A program made the position numbers and the translations under genes. 64,000 nt of DNA from positions 295,485,480 through 295,549,479 of the forward strand of contig CM054060.1 in assembly GCA_028641055.1 (NCBI GenBank). The letters are read 5' to 3'. Positions 34,894-46,280 of this stretch are shown here, one piece after another (positions within the stretch are counted from its first letter, which is position 1; every line of letters starts with the position of its first letter). Below the pieces are notes generated by a model that was not told the DNA's origin, did not search any database, and saw only the letters and a list, made by a program, of their open reading frames with translations. The DNA comes from Alopecurus myosuroides (lineage: Eukaryota; Streptophyta; Magnoliopsida; Poales; Poaceae).

Positions 34894-35330
34894 TAACTTG
34901 GTTGGATAAATGAAGATTAGGTTCTACTCTTTATTTTTTCGGTTTTGCTATTTCTCAATCGAGTGAGAATTAAGTTAGAGCTCACCCAAATCGAATCCCG
35001 TTAGATTTACATCGTGATTCATGCGGGCTGTTAGTTGTACATGATTTTCAACTAATATTTTCTCCATCTGCACATGATAGCACTCGGTTGTAATTGAGAT
35101 TTTTTTCCAAGTGCAGATGTTTTTCCATGTGTAATTTCTCAATTACACATGGTTGCACATCAACTGTAACTGGGATTTTTTCAATTATACACATGAGTTG
35201 CACATGCAATTGTATGATGTCATCCGAGTGAGAATTACTTAATTCTCGAGTGAGCCGATTTATTTCTCTTTAGGTATCATGATTTAAGTTGCACTAGCAA
35301 ACGGCCCGTGCGCTGCAACGGATTAGAAAA
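34894..35330. repeat. Unclassified AT-rich repetitive element
   Basis: Shares related ends GAGTGAGAATTAAG (about 34961) and GAGTGAGAATTACTTAATTCTCGAGTGAG (in part, about 35228), and contains an 11-base perfect stem with a 6-base loop at 35125-35152 (CCATGTGTAAT / ATTACACATGG). It ends near a motif GCACTAGCAAACGGCCCGTGCG that I associate with widely repeated cereal transposon ends. Probably non-autonomous DNA-transposon material; the family is not identified. Confidence 0.4.
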
Positions 35331-35579
35331 AAAATATAGCATATAATTCGCTATCCGTTTTAAACATAAAAGATAGCATGATGGAGTCTGGGTCCGCTTT
35401 TGTCTCCACTTTTTGGAAGCGAGGATGCTAACGGACGTACGACCTACGCCAAGTCGCTAAGACAAATTATATAGTAGAGAAGATTAGCCAACACACAGGT
35501 GCAGCAAACAATTACTGGTGGCAGGAAAAAAGGTGAAAAAAAAAATCTAGACACCGATAACGGCTAAAGCCTGTTGATT
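35331..35579. other. Intergenic, nothing recognised
   Basis: Low-complexity A-rich patches; no gene or element supported. Confidence 0.4.
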
Positions 35580-35870
35580 CCACACCGCCGCTAATCCTAC
35601 GCCCACCGCGCGGCGGACCTGCGCGGCAACCCCAAGCCGGAGCTGCAACTCCACTGCCCGCCTCCCTCCCTGATCCCGGCGAACCGCAGCTCCAGGGCCG
35701 GCCTACGTCTCCGGTCCAACGAGGCGGCTACGACCCCCTCCCTAGCGAACGCTCTCCCGCGACCCTCCACCCTCACGGCGACAACTTCCTCTCCGACCCC
35801 TTCCGGACCCAGAGACACACGTCAGCTTCCCGCGGGCTTCTCCTGATTCCTGAAGATCTCGACCGATGCG
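35580..35870 (+). other. Possible non-coding or 5' exon ending in a splice donor
   Basis: A CpG-rich, C-rich island stands out from AT-rich surroundings and ends in GATGCG|GTAAGTAA, a near-ideal plant splice donor at 35871. A pyrimidine-rich acceptor-like site (TTTTTCAG) is at 36318-36325. No conserved reading frame is seen in it or after the acceptor. It could be the first exon of a non-coding transcript running toward the lipoxygenase 3' end, or a captured gene fragment. Confidence 0.3.
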
Positions 35871-37224
35871 GTAAGTAATATACTGTGTAAATTTAGATTT
35901 CTGCAGCTTCAGTTCAGTTCTTCTAATTCTGGCAATGTGGGCTAATGTACCAACCCTCAACACCGCTTCGTAGTAAATCGAGTACCAGTTGTCAACATTG
36001 TATTATTGCAGTTTGGATTTGGTCTACATGTCAGATAAGCATGTTAAGGAAATTAACACGTTGTTGTAAACATCTCAGAGTAAGCCTTAGATAACACATT
36101 TTAAGCTTGCAGATATTGTTGTTTATAGTGCCGTGATTCAGAAATCTAGTGGCACAGATAAGTTTCAGTAACAGGGACCGAAAATTTGGGTTTCCAGTAT
36201 CAGGCCCTATATATTCAACATACCATTTTACATCTACGTACTCACATGACCTTCCACCCAAATGCCTTAATTATTTGCAGTTTCTGAACTTTTCTGTTAG
36301 TAGTGGTGTTTTCCTGATTTTTCAGCTGGCAGGCGTGTTCTAACTTGACGCACAGTGCGGCGAGAATAAACATTAGTGCACGAAAAAATCCTGCTGCTTA
36401 TGATCGAATACCTGAAGGATGCTCAAGTAGTCAAGTGGATCAGATGTTGCTGGTCGGCACCTCTGCCACCACTTCTAGCTAGTTCCCATTGCCACCGGTT
36501 ACTTGCTCCCCATTTTTTACACTATTTGGTAGTATTTTAGGACATCGTTGTCTGCACCATGGGGAATAATTAGGAAATAAGTGATGCATGGTTGTAGCTA
36601 CTGGCTACCCTTTCCTTTGATTCTAGTTTTCCATAATTTAAACATTCGGTTGTCATCTGTGCTTGAGGTGCTATAACTGAAGGCATGCCATGGTTGGTTG
36701 GACAAGAGTTTCATAAAATTTGGCCAAAAACTACATACGAAGCCAGATAACCAATGAGGTTTTTTGTCCCTTTGAAGTGGAAGTAGAAATAATACATCAT
36801 TTCCAAATTAATGTATCTTCTACCATAAGGAGTATGCAAACTTTGATGTATTTCTGGTGTGCAAAGCATCTTGATACAACTAGAAGAGTCAAAACTGATG
36901 TGTTGGTATTCAGAGGAGCGTAGAGAAGGTAGAAAGCTATGGCAGCATGCTAATTCTGTCTTGTGGATAATAATCAAATGAACCATCTATGATAGTAGAA
37001 CATCACATACATTCTACCATAATATAGGTAACTGACTGTGGTTAACCACAAACATCAAATGAGAGTAGTGGAGTATCACAGATGGCTAAAAACCTTATGT
37101 GATTCTAATACCTTATCTTTGGCAAGGCTCGATCAAGCAAACGCAAGCTCATGGACATTTTGCACTCACACGAACATGGTAGAATGCTAGTGCACAAAAG
37201 CCGATGTTTTGCAATGCAATAACC
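35871..37224. other. Intergenic / possible intron, no gene supported
   Basis: Unique-looking AT-rich sequence between the GC island and the lipoxygenase 3' end. Short open frames here have no recognisable domain. No transposon ends seen. Confidence 0.4.
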
Positions 37225-37245
37225 TTATTGAGTCTTAATGCATCC

Positions 37246-37251
37246 TTTATT
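37246..37251 (-). terminator. Lipoxygenase polyadenylation signal candidate
   Basis: AATAAA on the minus strand, 235 bases after the stop codon, inside a GAAATAAAGG context; a good plant near-upstream element. Confidence 0.5.
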
Positions 37252-37485
37252 TCATTCAACATACAATACAGCTCCAAAAATGGCGGACTCTAGAGCCAGT
37301 ACCTATACATCCGTGCCATCCCACAGATTTCGGGTTGTGGCCAACAACCTCAACAGGAAAGTAAGCAGAACTCAGCCTCAACGTGAACGAGCACGCTTCT
37401 GACCAAATACAGTGTTCCTTATTTGCGATGCGAAAAATAAGTAGTAAATAAACATATAGGACAAACAAGAATACCATAACATTGA

Positions 37486-40369
37486 TCAGATGGAGATGCT
37501 GTTGGGGATGCCCTTGGCTGTGATTCCGGTGGCGCTCTCGCCATCGATGTCAGAGGTGTTGGGGTAGAGCAGCATGTAGGGGAATTGTGCTGGACCATTC
37601 CTGTTTTTGAGATTTGTATCACTGTTCCGATTGATGATACTCCTTTCGATGTCGATCAGGTTCTGGCTGAACTTCTCGAACACCTTTTTCGCCTTGTCAT
37701 CTGATGTCCATTGTGGCTCTTCACGCTGCCCCAGGTAGACCTCATCGGATGAGTGGTTGGACAGGACCTCGATGAGGGAGATACCAATGATGGTCTGTAA
37801 CTGGCTGGTGATGGTGTGGATGAAGGCCAGGTCTGGATTAGTCTCCACCTCCTGGTACTCCTTGGTGCCCGGCTCCGGCATTGGTCGTCGGCTCGCCGTC
37901 GGGCGGTTGGGGAGGTAGCCAGCATACGAGTACTGGCCAAAGTTGACGGCGGCGTGCAGTGCGGAGGCGATCCAGATGATGATGGCGCATGACCTGACAA
38001 GCTCGTCCACCGTTTTCATCTTGGGCCACCAGGGCTGGTCCTTGATGTCGCCATGGCCGACTTCACGCACCTCCTTCCACCAGGCCTGCAGCTCGACGTC
38101 GCATTGAACCACGTCGTCGCTGGGGTAGTAGATCTTGACGTACTCGTCGACCCAGTTCTCGATGGCCGACCAGACGGCCAGCCCGTCCACCGCGTACGGG
38201 TAGTCCTTGATGAGCAGTGACAACCCGTAGGGGCTGGTCGGGTCCTCCTTCGCCACGCCCCTCTTGATGAGGTCTACGGGCAGCGCCTGTTCGGTGAAGT
38301 TCCAGTTCCTGTAGACGTCGGAGGAGATTCTGAGCGCATGCTCACCAGGACAGACAGTCATCTCGAAGAAGCCGCCGCCGCTGATGAGGAGCTGGCGTGC
38401 CATGGCGTTGATGGTCATGGTGTCGCGGTAATGCGGCTGCAGGAGCTTGTGGATGGGGTGGGTGACGCTGAGCTGGCGGTTGGTGGCGATGATGAAGGGC
38501 TCGATGACGGCATGGGTGTGGAGCCAGTGGCTGACGAGGGCGTGCCACGCGGAATCGTTGACGGCGGCGTAGGCCTTGGTGAGCTGCCAGATGGTGTCTT
38601 GGACAGCTGAGTCGTCGTAGCAAGAGGATGAGTCGGAGGAGGGTGGCGTGTAGACCTTGCTTTGGGCGCCGACGACTTTGTTGCCGAGATCGTCAAGGCG
38701 GGGCTCGCTGAGCTCGATGGCGATGGGCTTGAGGGTGTCGTCGTCCTGCAGGAGGAGCAGCGTCCTGGTGGCGTAGACGAAGGTGTGGGGGAGGCTGTTG
38801 ATCTTTAGGAGCTGAGGCATGAAGCTGTCGTGGTGGTCGAGGATGAAGAGCTTGCCTTGGGCGATGGCCTTGTGGACGGTGAGCTTGCCGAGGTGGTTCC
38901 GGATGTGGTCCACGGTGATGGTGCTGGTCTGGTCGCCGTACCCTTGAAGGTTGCTCTTGGGAGGGAACTCGTCGAGGCGCCTGATGATGTGCGGGTTGAG
39001 CCCAGCGAGCATCTCGCGGGCAAACTCCTCGTCGGTCCGCCAGGCGAGCTTGTCGTTCCCGATGATGTGTGGCGTGGGCATCTTGAGGAGGTAGGAGCCC
39101 CCGGATGGGCTGATGCTCTTGAGGGGCGGGAAGACTTTGAAGACGAGGTCCATGGCGGGGAGGTCGGGGATCTTGAGCCCGCCCTCGTAGAGCTTGTTGA
39201 TGTCGTGGAAGTCGTCGAACTCGCGGGGCGTGTCGGTGTCGAAGAGCGCTCTGGCGAGGGGCAGGATGCCCGCGGAGATGGCCTTGATGACGTAGGACAT
39301 GAAGTCTGCCTTCTTGACGTGGTTGAAGCACTCATCGCGGGGCACGTAGAACTGCTGGAGCACGGGCACGACGTTGCGGCTCTCGCAGGTGGGGTCGTTC
39401 TTCATGGGCTTCCTGCCGGTGCGGGTGCGGCGCGGGTAAGGGTAGGGGCTGTCGGGGCCGCCGAGGGTGGGGCGAGGGTTCTTGTTGTCGGGGTCGCCGA
39501 GGTCGTTGTAGAGGGCGTAGCGGTAGACGCGGTCGTGGTCCTGGTAGGCGCCGTTCTTCTGCTTGGGGTGGTCGCCGCGCAGGACCTGGAGCTCGTGCTC
39601 CCGGTACGGCAGCAGCAGCTCGGGCATCTCGCCGGGCAGGAATGTCTGCATTGCATCCCGGGCAGGCTCGTTATATATTACTGTTGGTATAATATATAAT
39701 TACTGTAGATTGAATTGCAGAAGAAAGAAAGCTAGGTAGAGATCGTACGTCGTTTGTGAAGAATACTCGGTCGTAGTGGTACATGTCGGTGTTGTAGACC
39801 CATGAGTTTGCGAGGAAGACGATGGGCCCGTGGTGGCCTGGGACGTTGTCAATGGTGATGGTCTTGAGAAGGAACTGGGTGGCATGGTAGTTCCTGACGA
39901 TGACGGCGCCGGGGATGCCCTGCTTCTTGACGTCCCAGTCGAAGGTGATGTCGTAGGTGGTATCGTCGTGGGTCATTGGGGGCAAGTGCATCACCCAGTG
40001 TTCAACCCGCTCCTCATGACCCACCAGACCACGTTTGCAGTCATCTGCATCCATCCATGCATCGTTAATTAGCTTGGAAACATGTATAGAGAGTAGCTAG
40101 CTAGTTTATACTAAAACATGTCACATTTTGTGTAGGAAAAATTAAAACATCTTGCATTTTGACACAGAGGGAGTAATACTTATGGATGGATGCATACCGT
40201 GATCGGCGACGGTGGAGCTGATGAGCTGACAGGTGACGCCTTTGGTGGTGAACTCATCCCAGGTGTCGTGGCTGATGGGGGCGCCGCTGGAGTGGTTCAA
40301 GTCCAGGACGTTCCTACGCTGGAGCAACACCTTCCCCTTGAGCTGCGGCGGAGTGAACAATCCGAACAT
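37486..40369 (-). CDS. LOX: Lipoxygenase, 9-LOX type, three exons, intact
   Basis: Adds O2 to linoleic/linolenic acid, the entry step of the oxylipin pathway. Exons: 40369-40198, 40044-39749 and 39645-37486; introns of 153 and 103 bases with GT-AG ends; 875 residues, normal for plant LOX. Residues 1 to ~160 form the PLAT/LH2 domain, the rest the catalytic domain. All five iron ligands are present: His529 and His534 (SHWLHTH), His720 and Asn724 (LHAAVN) and the C-terminal Ile875 (GIPNSISI). The [17 protein letters not shown] motif is intact. Thr586-Val587 (EMTVCPG) is the pair typical of 9-lipoxygenases. No chloroplast transit peptide is evident (starts [12 protein letters not shown]), so cytosolic. 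Two introns are fewer than in most plant LOX genes. It is flanked on both sides by transposons; I do not assign a paralogue number. Confidence 0.95.
40045..40197 (-). other. Lipoxygenase intron 1 with terminal inverted stem
   Basis: 153 bases. The sequence TGCATCCATCCAT starts three bases after the 5' splice site's first G, and its perfect complement ATGGATGGATGCA ends one base before the exon boundary. The two 13-base segments (40182-40194 and 40046-40058) would pair in the pre-mRNA and bring the splice sites together. A Stowaway fragment lies between them. Confidence 0.8.
40107..40175. mobile_element. Stowaway-type MITE fragment in LOX intron 1
   Basis: On the minus strand the sequence reads TACTCCCTCTGTGTCAAAA, matching the Stowaway terminal consensus (TA plus CTCCCTCCGT) and the usual interior (AAGATGTTTTAATTT-like). 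Only one terminus is present; the other end has no matching inverted repeat inside the intron. The terminus lies 22 bases from the splice donor. Confidence 0.6.
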
Positions 40370-40449
40370 CTTCGATCCTTCACTCTCACTAACTAGCTCA
40401 GTGGTTACTTGGCTACTTGGTGTGTGCTTAGGACGAGCTGCTGCGGGCC

Positions 40450-40457
40450 TATTTATA
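40450..40457 (-). promoter_or_regulatory. Lipoxygenase TATA box
   Basis: TATAAATA on the minus strand about 80 bases upstream of the ATG (40369); a start site near 40420 and a ~50-base leader would follow. Confidence 0.7.
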
Positions 40458-42725
40458 AGAACCGGAGAACAGTGCAGGAGCTAGCAGTACCCTTGCGTGC
40501 GTGTTGCACGAGGGTCGTGCCTACCCTTGTTCTCTACCGGCACGTCCTCCTCCTGGCTTCCAATTCGTAGCCCGCGACGTGTGGCCAGCCGGCGTCGATC
40601 CATCACATTAACGCCCCTCCATCGCATGCATGCAGCCGATTCAATCGCTACCATCCATGGAAGCCCCTTGAGAAAAGCATGTGTTTTATGTGTGTGTACA
40701 TCGTAGACCAAGATACTATCACACGGAATAAATGCTTATAATCTTACCTTATTGTACTTTCTCTCAAACACTTCCAAATCAAACCAGTAATTATTGCTAC
40801 GGTAGAGTAATTGATTACTGGACCTTCTTTCAGTGGAACTAATCTGTTATATGTGTGTCTTCTTTCGATACTGGGCAGGTCTACAGTCGTCAGTCCCTGC
40901 AAGAAGGTGCGGAACGAATCCAGGAGGCGGCTACATGAAACCAGAGCAACATGCCAGATAACCGTCGTATCACTGAAGACCAATGAGGCGGTTCTCCCCT
41001 GACAAAGAAAAAATGTCAAAGTTGTGTCTTTTGGCTCAAGAACTTGTTGATCCGTTGGGTGGTTTTGCTGCTATGTTTGGAACCTATCGGTGTGCTTTGC
41101 TTGCCGAAGCTGGGGAGGATGACAGTATCTTCCATAAACTGTAGTTTGTTCGGCCTTGTTTTAGAACTTGCAGTTTGGTATCCTTGAAAAGAACTTGCAG
41201 TTTGTTTTGTTAAATGTTTGTGTTTCCCTCCTATGTAGGTATTTGCTCTCGTAAAAACTTTCGTTGAACTAGGTGTTCTAGATTTCTTATTTTCTCTGGT
41301 GACATCTGTAAATATTCGCTCCGTGAACTAACTATTGCTACGGTTCTTTTTTAGAAATTTTTTTGTTGCTACGCTTTTTTTTCAGAATTTTTTTTATTGC
41401 TACGGGAAAGCCCCTGACGGGAAATCTGAGCCAAGCGAGCAACGTACATATACATGAGACAAGCCTTAGGAAGCCACAAAGGATAGGAGGAGGAGGACCA
41501 TACATGCACGTTACTCAATCCAACGCGTCTTCGCTGTCTACAAGTCGATGCATTCGTCGTTCTAGACCTAGCTAGCTGACACGGTGCTCGTGTTACACGC
41601 TCCGATCTTGACTACGTACCACCACCCCTGTTACTTCTTTAATCATCGTAGACAAAAACTTTGCCTCATTCCACGGATCGACGAAAATAAGGTTTAGGCC
41701 GTTATAACATGGCTCCCAGCCTCCTACAACGTCCAAAATAAAAGAAAGCATATACTCTCGAAATGGAACTCAAATGCTTCGTCCCGACCATGCTAGCTCC
41801 ACATGATGGCTTCTCTCTTATTCTTAGCAAAAGTTGTTGGCCGCGTGGATGAGATGTTTCTAACACCATCGTGTTTTTTTTCCCGTTTTCCTTAAGAACT
41901 AGTTGGAATGCATGTGCGACACGCGTCTTCACGATCATAGCGGACAATTTAAAAGTAGGAAAATAGATAAGAATGACTAGAGGTGGCTGATTTCCTATGA
42001 ACCCCATAAAAACCACCAATCACAATCACAAACAAAATAGTTGGCTTCATAACCATGTTGATGGCACCCTGGAATTACACATGGTAGACCGGCACCGCGA
42101 AGTAGGAACCAAAAGCAGAGCGGTTTGAAGAGAAGGATGTCACCATCCATCATGTCGAGCTCACGTCTTGGAGCATCGTCCAAAGGGAGAATACTCCATC
42201 AATTTTTTGCAATGTCCGTCGAAAGTCAATTTTAAGGATCCGGACACTTCAAGTGTCTTCTTGATGTTTCAGTTTGTAGTCCTAGGCGTGCAATGAATCG
42301 AAGAGGGCACATCCTTCGGCTTACGACCATTCAACCAAGGACATTTCAAAATTTCGCGAACTAAGTGCCAAAGATGGTGGAGTAAAAGAGATCCATGTCG
42401 AGGTCAGTCTCATCAAAATGATTCCGAGTACCAACTCGAGTTCTTTCTAGGTTTCTTCATTCTAGCCAAGGACAACTTAGCTCTAGCGCGCATGATAACT
42501 TGTCGAGCTAAAGTAGGATGTGTCCAAAATACATAGTTTTATTGCGGACTTTTTACACATATTCACACTTAAGTTCTTCATATGATTGTTCCATTGAACT
42601 CTTCTCACCTCTCTTTTCATGATTGATATTTTTGTACTTTCAGTATGAGAACTGCATGTTGCTTAGTTTTGTAGGTTTGTTTTATTATTGCCTCTTGTTG
42701 GAAATATGCCCGAGAGGAAATTGCG
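40458..42725. other. LOX upstream region and intergenic sequence
   Basis: The proximal part (to about 40700) is the presumed LOX promoter. Beyond it I find no gene. There are short repeats around 41335-41405, where TTGCTACGG plus a T-rich tail recurs three times at about 30-base spacing, and a duplicated AGAACTTGCAGTTTG at 41162 and 41191. Small open frames at 41702-42183 (minus) show no recognisable domain; they may be decayed transposon sequence. Confidence 0.5.
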
Positions 42726-43355
42726 AAAGAGCATGGTGCCCCCATGAGCGGTTTTGGTAATTTATGGAAATCACTATGGAATAGTGTTTTCATTGAGTTA
42801 TACTTGTAGAGTTTTTCCATAAGCAATGCTTTATGTCCATGTGTTGGATTCAAGATGATTAAGTGATGACCAAGGCATTATTCATGTGAATATACAAAGA
42901 TTGGTCATTAGAGAGTTGAGCATATTGCAAGCATATCTTGAAGAATACAGTGGCGTGTATATTCACGTTTACCTTCAAAACATCACTATTATGAAGAGAG
43001 AAGAAAAGATACAAGTTTGATCAACACACAAAGCTATAAGATGAAACAAGTGGGATCTAGTGCTCTAATGGTATGGTAAGAAATTGTCCATATAGCTTTG
43101 TAAACTAAGCCATGATATTTGTGTCACATGTATATGTGAGGTTAGATATCTACGTGGCGTGTATATTCATGTTTACCTTCAACACATCACTATTATGAAT
43201 AGATAAGAAAACATACAAGTTTGATCAACACACAAAGATAGAAGATGAACCAAATGGGATCAAGTGATCTCATGGTATGGTAATAAATTGTCCATATAGC
43301 TTTGTGAACTAACTCATGATATGTATGTGTGGTATATCTATGTGGGGTAGGTATG
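42726..43355 (+). repeat. Old LTR fragment related to the gag-only element, with tandem duplication
   Basis: GAAAGAGCATGGTGCCCCC followed by GGTTTTGGTAATT... aligns loosely with the start of the LTR at 47029 (TGAAAGCGCATGGTTCCCCC). A unit of about 205 bases starting GGCGTGTATATTCACG (about 42953) is repeated from about 43157 with point differences. The fragment ends at the gypsy LTR at 43356, which inserted into it. Confidence 0.7.
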
Positions 43356-43896
43356 TCGGATATATACCAATTAGGGGTATATCAGATGGTAGTCTAAAGT
43401 GCCGGATTACCAGGGCGTCCTGAATGGTAGTGGGCTACGGTCCATTGGGCGGCCCAGTAAGCTGATGCACAGAAGCCATATTCTAGAAGAACCCGGATCA
43501 CGACCCACGTGATCCGGCTTGGAGTAGAAGGCGGTTTCCTTACTTTCCAAGATAGCACATACCGTTGTCTTCTAGGTTTTCTTCTCTGTAAGCCCTAACC
43601 CGGCTATTATATAAAGCCGGACGGGAGATAAGAAAGATAGACTAGAAGCTAAAGGCCAACTCGCCGAGAGGTGGATCCTTGACGAGTAGCTAATTTAACC
43701 TCACATTGTATTCTGTATACTCCAGGCTTTAGTCCTGAATAGTGAGATTGGAGGAGTAGGAACGCCGCATTACTGCGTCGTACCGAACCTGGGTAAAACC
43801 CTGTGTCATTGTTCTTCATACGATCACGTCCCCCAACTTCTCTATCGGTAGTCTCATGGCACCCCCGTCTATGAAATCTACCACGATGTCTCGACA
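43356..43896 (+). repeat. 5' LTR of the second Tat element
   Basis: 541 bases, starting TGTCGGATATA and ending TCTCGACA: TGTCG/CGACA form perfect 5-base terminal inverted repeats. TATATAAAG at 43608-43616 is the likely promoter. The five bases before it are AGGTA; the matching duplication is not in view. Confidence 0.85.
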
Positions 43897-45907
43897 GTTG
43901 GCGCCCACCGTGGGGCCAGCGACGTCAGGCGTTATGTTTCGATCGGGGATACTTGGCGGAATCAACAGTACCATAACTGTCGGAAGCTTGGAATTCGACA
44001 ACGACGTCGGGCGCTTCCTCAATAATGGATCATACATGCCGGCACGGAATCATCTGGTAAGTGCCTGCGTTTTACCGATTGGATCTGCAAACATCTTTAT
44101 CAGATTAACTGCAGAAGCAATGGGATTCTGTGGTGGAAGCAAATTTATCCCACCCGCCCTATACCCAGTCGAAGACGACTATGACGCCGAATTTTGCTCA
44201 GATCGTCGATATACTGCTGAATCGCACTTTATCGGCATGGTGCAATCCGAGATCGCCGAAAACACGGATGAAAGCAATCCCGTGCAAGAGGCAGAAAACA
44301 ACAATCCCACAACAGAGGTGGAAGATCCGACATCCGTCAACATGACGACGAACTCGGAAGCTGATTCCGTGTTAGCCGCCATTGAGGCGAGGTTGGAATC
44401 AGAAGCCGGATCAGATAATTTCGATTCCAAAGACGAAGATGAGGACGCTTTCGAAAGAAAGGTTAAATCTCTTCAAGAGGGATTCCACGAAGTACTGATG
44501 GCAAAACCGGCTGAAAACACGGATGCCGACAGTCAGGAAAGCCCTAGAACGCCTCCGCTAGAGGAAGAGAGAGAAGAAGGAGAAACCTGTCCAACATATC
44601 CCGATGTCAAAGAACTGATAGAGGAAGAACCCTGTAAGAAACCTCTTCCAAGAAGAAACACAAAGCTGCTAAAAAAACTCCAGTATAAGCTCCGGAAGAA
44701 CAAATCGGCTGATCCAGCCAATGAAAGCCCGGAAGTAGGAGATGCAAGCGGAGTAAAACATGCGGAGAAGAAAATGAAGGAAATCCCTGTTCCGCCAATG
44801 ACAGAACAGGACGAACAGGAATTACTCCAAACACCAGTGGGACCACACGAGCCCCCTGAAGTGCTGGAAGCCCGGAGGCAAGCTCTCCAAAGGCAGCAGG
44901 AACATCTATTTCAAACTCGAGAACACCTCCAAAAAACCCAGGCCGACATCAAGCTCATGCAGGAAGAAATTGAGGAATACGGGAGAAAGAATAGATCTGG
45001 CATTAAACCTACACGGTTACCCGGAATCGCAAGACCGGAAGTACTTCCGCCAAAAGAAAGGTTCCACGACCCATCTTGGCAAAAGCAGGCAAACGGCAAA
45101 GATGCCAGAGGCGAGGCAATATACAAAACCGCAGCAGAAAATGCGGAAGCAACGTTCGCCATCCTCAACAACGATATGTACTCCAATGGTGAAAAACTTC
45201 AAGGGGTGTATGCTTTCCTAGGAAAAGCATTGCAACAACAATAGCGGGGGCAAGAGCGATCAGGGAAGTTGCATGACGACTCCGCCCTATGCAAAACAGC
45301 TACATGCGCCGCTGGAGCACCTGGACCGGAAGAACCTGGAGATTCGAACAATTCGAAAGAGAAGAAATCAGATCCGAGAAAGGACAAGAAAAAACCCGAC
45401 AATAAGGATGAAGCGTCCAGAACCGGATCCCATCTCCCGAAAGATGGAATTAAACCCCGTGATCGGGAAGAGAAAAACCGGAAGGACGGAAAAGCAATGC
45501 CGCCTCCGAGACGCCCTGCCGAAAATGTTGGAAGACAGGATATACCTCACAGGCGTGAGAGATCCCGGACGCCCCCCAGGAATAAGGAAAGACACAGGAG
45601 TAGAACTCCACCTTATCCTAAAGGGCACGATCACGGAGGAAATAGAGATGATCCCGGAAAAGCGCGTTCGCGCCACAATAGAAAAGAAAGGAGCAGATCC
45701 CCTTCTGTCCATTCAGCCGGTAGATACTCCGCACATATTGATAGAGCGGAAAGAGATGATTTATACTTTGGACCTAAGTGTTTCACTGATAGGATCCGAA
45801 GAATAACTCTGCATTCTGGCTTTGCCAAAGTTGGTCCAACGTACCAAAAATACACCGGTAGCACAAACCCGGATACCTGGCTCTCAGACTATTATACAGC
45901 CGTCTAG
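43856..45907 (+). pseudogene. Tat gypsy gag with in-frame stops
   Basis: The frame opens at an ATG within the LTR (43856) and passes through the primer site as RQLAPTVG, exactly as in the element at 27928. It encodes an acidic region, a coiled-coil-like Gln/Glu-rich stretch (about 44860-44990), and then, after a TAG at 45242, a highly basic Arg/Ser/Asp region. The gag core begins at PDTWLSDYYTAV (about 45870), where another stop (45905) falls. Weak gag homology continues in other frames to about 46250 (GARDWINGLPSR; HFRGTYM). There are no frameshifts before 45907. Non-functional as it stands. Confidence 0.75.
43899..43915 (+). other. Primer binding site (non-Met tRNA)
   Basis: TGGCGCCCACCGTGGGG two bases after the LTR end; same class as the site at 27844. 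Confidence 0.8.
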
Positions 45908-46280
45908 ATTAACAATGGGACAGACCTGGAGGCGGTAAAAATTTCTCCCCCTAATGTTACTGGATGGAGCCAGAGATTGGATCAATGGGTTACCGTCAAG
46001 AACTGTCGACAGCTGGGATGATATGGCTAGAGTGTTTACTCAACATTTCCGGGGAACCTATATGTAGAGGCCCCAGACCGGAGGGTCCAGAACCCCTCAT
46101 ATGCATTCATTCACGATCCCAGAAGAACCAGTCGTGAACAACATACGTAGTTGGCATACAGAATACATCATCCATTACACGAATATAGAGTCTTACATAA
46201 ATGGTCACATGACCAAGTTCTTAACAACTGTCACGCAGGACAGACATTCAAAGCAAACACAGCGAAAGACGATAAGCATA

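Larger units (their letters stand above)
43356..46280 (+). mobile_element. Tat-type Ty3/gypsy element, gag part only
   Basis: 5' LTR 43356-43896, primer site 43899-43915, gag 43856-45907 and decayed gag remains to about 46280. No protease, RT or integrase in the window. The right edge is cut by the LTR of the chromovirus; the rest could lie beyond that insertion, outside the window, or have been deleted. Primer site and gag layout match the nested element at 21-28 kb. Confidence 0.8.

Noticed and set aside
38693..39331. Second long minus-strand frame within the lipoxygenase
   Set aside because: Out of frame with the lipoxygenase, Arg/His/Pro-rich, compositional.
38830..39699. Long open frame on the plus strand opposite lipoxygenase exon 3
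   Set aside because: It mirrors the GC-rich codon pattern of the lipoxygenase (Val/Glu/Asp-rich product) and has no domain; an antisense shadow.
41702..42183. Small minus-strand frames in the LOX upstream region
   Set aside because: No recognisable domain, no promoter or codon signal; left as intergenic.
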